Positions 4,935 through 5,012 of a stretch of DNA of 5,012 nt are shown piece by piece (position 1 is the first letter of the stretch; each line of letters starts with the position of its first letter). The translations under genes and the position numbers were made by a program. The notes below the pieces were generated by a model. It ran no database searches. It was not told the DNA's origin and worked only from the letters and a program-made list of their open reading frames with translations. Source of the DNA: Candidatus Atribacter hydrocarboniphilus (lineage in GTDB: Bacteria; Atribacterota; Atribacteria; Atribacterales; Atribacteraceae); the NCBI GenBank assembly GCA_003542295.1, contig DPKX01000270.1, positions 1 through 5,012 on the forward strand, read 5' to 3'.

Positions 4935-5012
4935 GATCCTGAGGTTTTGTGTTATGAAGCGTAAGCATCTTATCTTACACTGTAAGCTCATCCTGAGGCT
5001 TCGTTTTTCGAA
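4935..5012. repeat. CATCCTGAGG-type intergenic repeat, cut by window edge
   Basis: GATCCTGAGG (4935-4944) and CATCCTGAGG (4989-4998) are two units 54 bases apart, in the opposite orientation to the CAGGATGACG units at 1916-2010 and with nearly the same period. The second continues CTTCGTTTTTCGAA, where TTCG (5000-5003) pairs with CGAA (5009-5012), and then leaves the window. Between them is the dyad CTTACA-C-TGTAAG (4974-4986). The full element lies partly outside the window. Confidence 0.6.

Larger units (their letters stand above)
4684..5012. other. Non-coding right end: DUF2207 leader and repeats
   Basis: No gene is supported in these 329 bases on either strand. They hold the putative -10 box and hairpin leader of the DUF2207 gene, an AT-rich stretch (about 4732-4818), a group of TTACAAT words (4819-4930) with a nested palindrome, and part of a CATCCTGAGG-type repeat that is cut by the window edge. 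Confidence 0.7.

Overview
The window looks like an ordinary chromosomal stretch of an AT-rich bacterium. The Shine-Dalgarno sites are strong (AAAGGAGG type) and the -10 boxes look like sigma-70 sites. Three of the four genes start with TTG or GTG. The intergenic spaces carry repeat words ('GTCATTGCGA...GTGGCAATCTC' and 'GTCATCCTGAG...GGATCTC') that I recall from many uncultivated and environmental bacterial genomes. The species cannot be named from the sequence. An uncultivated lineage such as Atribacterota, or a low-GC Gram-positive-like lineage, would fit but is a guess. No rRNA, tRNA, CRISPR array or transposase gene is visible.

Layout, left to right. Bases 1-200 hold a good sigma-70-like promoter (98-126) and a strong ribosome binding site for a 154-residue flavodoxin-fold protein starting at a TTG (201-665, +). 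Converging on it, 32 bases away, is a CPBP-family (Abi/Rce1-like) membrane protease gene with all three metal-site motifs (698-1480, -). A perfect 7-bp dyad covers the expected -35 region of its putative promoter. Bases 1481-2146 are non-coding and repeat-laden: a two-part hairpin (1692-1721), a repeat of the GTCATTGCGA/GGCAATCTC type (1744-1800), and two tandem GC-rich units of the GGATCTC/CAGGATGACG type (1916-2010).

A strong factor-independent terminator (2083-2119, -) ends a leftward unit of two genes. The distal gene encodes a small exported acidic protein with a signal peptide (2147-2662, corrected TTG start). The proximal gene encodes a 612-residue DUF2207 membrane protein with a glycine-rich tail (2845-4683, GTG start). 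The 182-bp gap between them holds a perfect ribosome binding site with no normal start codon at the right distance. The right end (4684-5012) is a non-coding control and repeat region with a perfect TATAAT, a hairpin that buries the DUF2207 ribosome binding site, a nested palindrome (4849-4930), and another copy of the CATCCTGAGG repeat running off the window.

The two leftward genes both act at the cell envelope and may form one transcription unit; a functional partnership is inference. I found no convincing new multi-gene system. The points most worth a second look are the non-coding structures: the orphan ribosome binding site, the hairpin-covered start of the DUF2207 gene, the dyad upstream of the CPBP gene and the nested palindrome at the right end.
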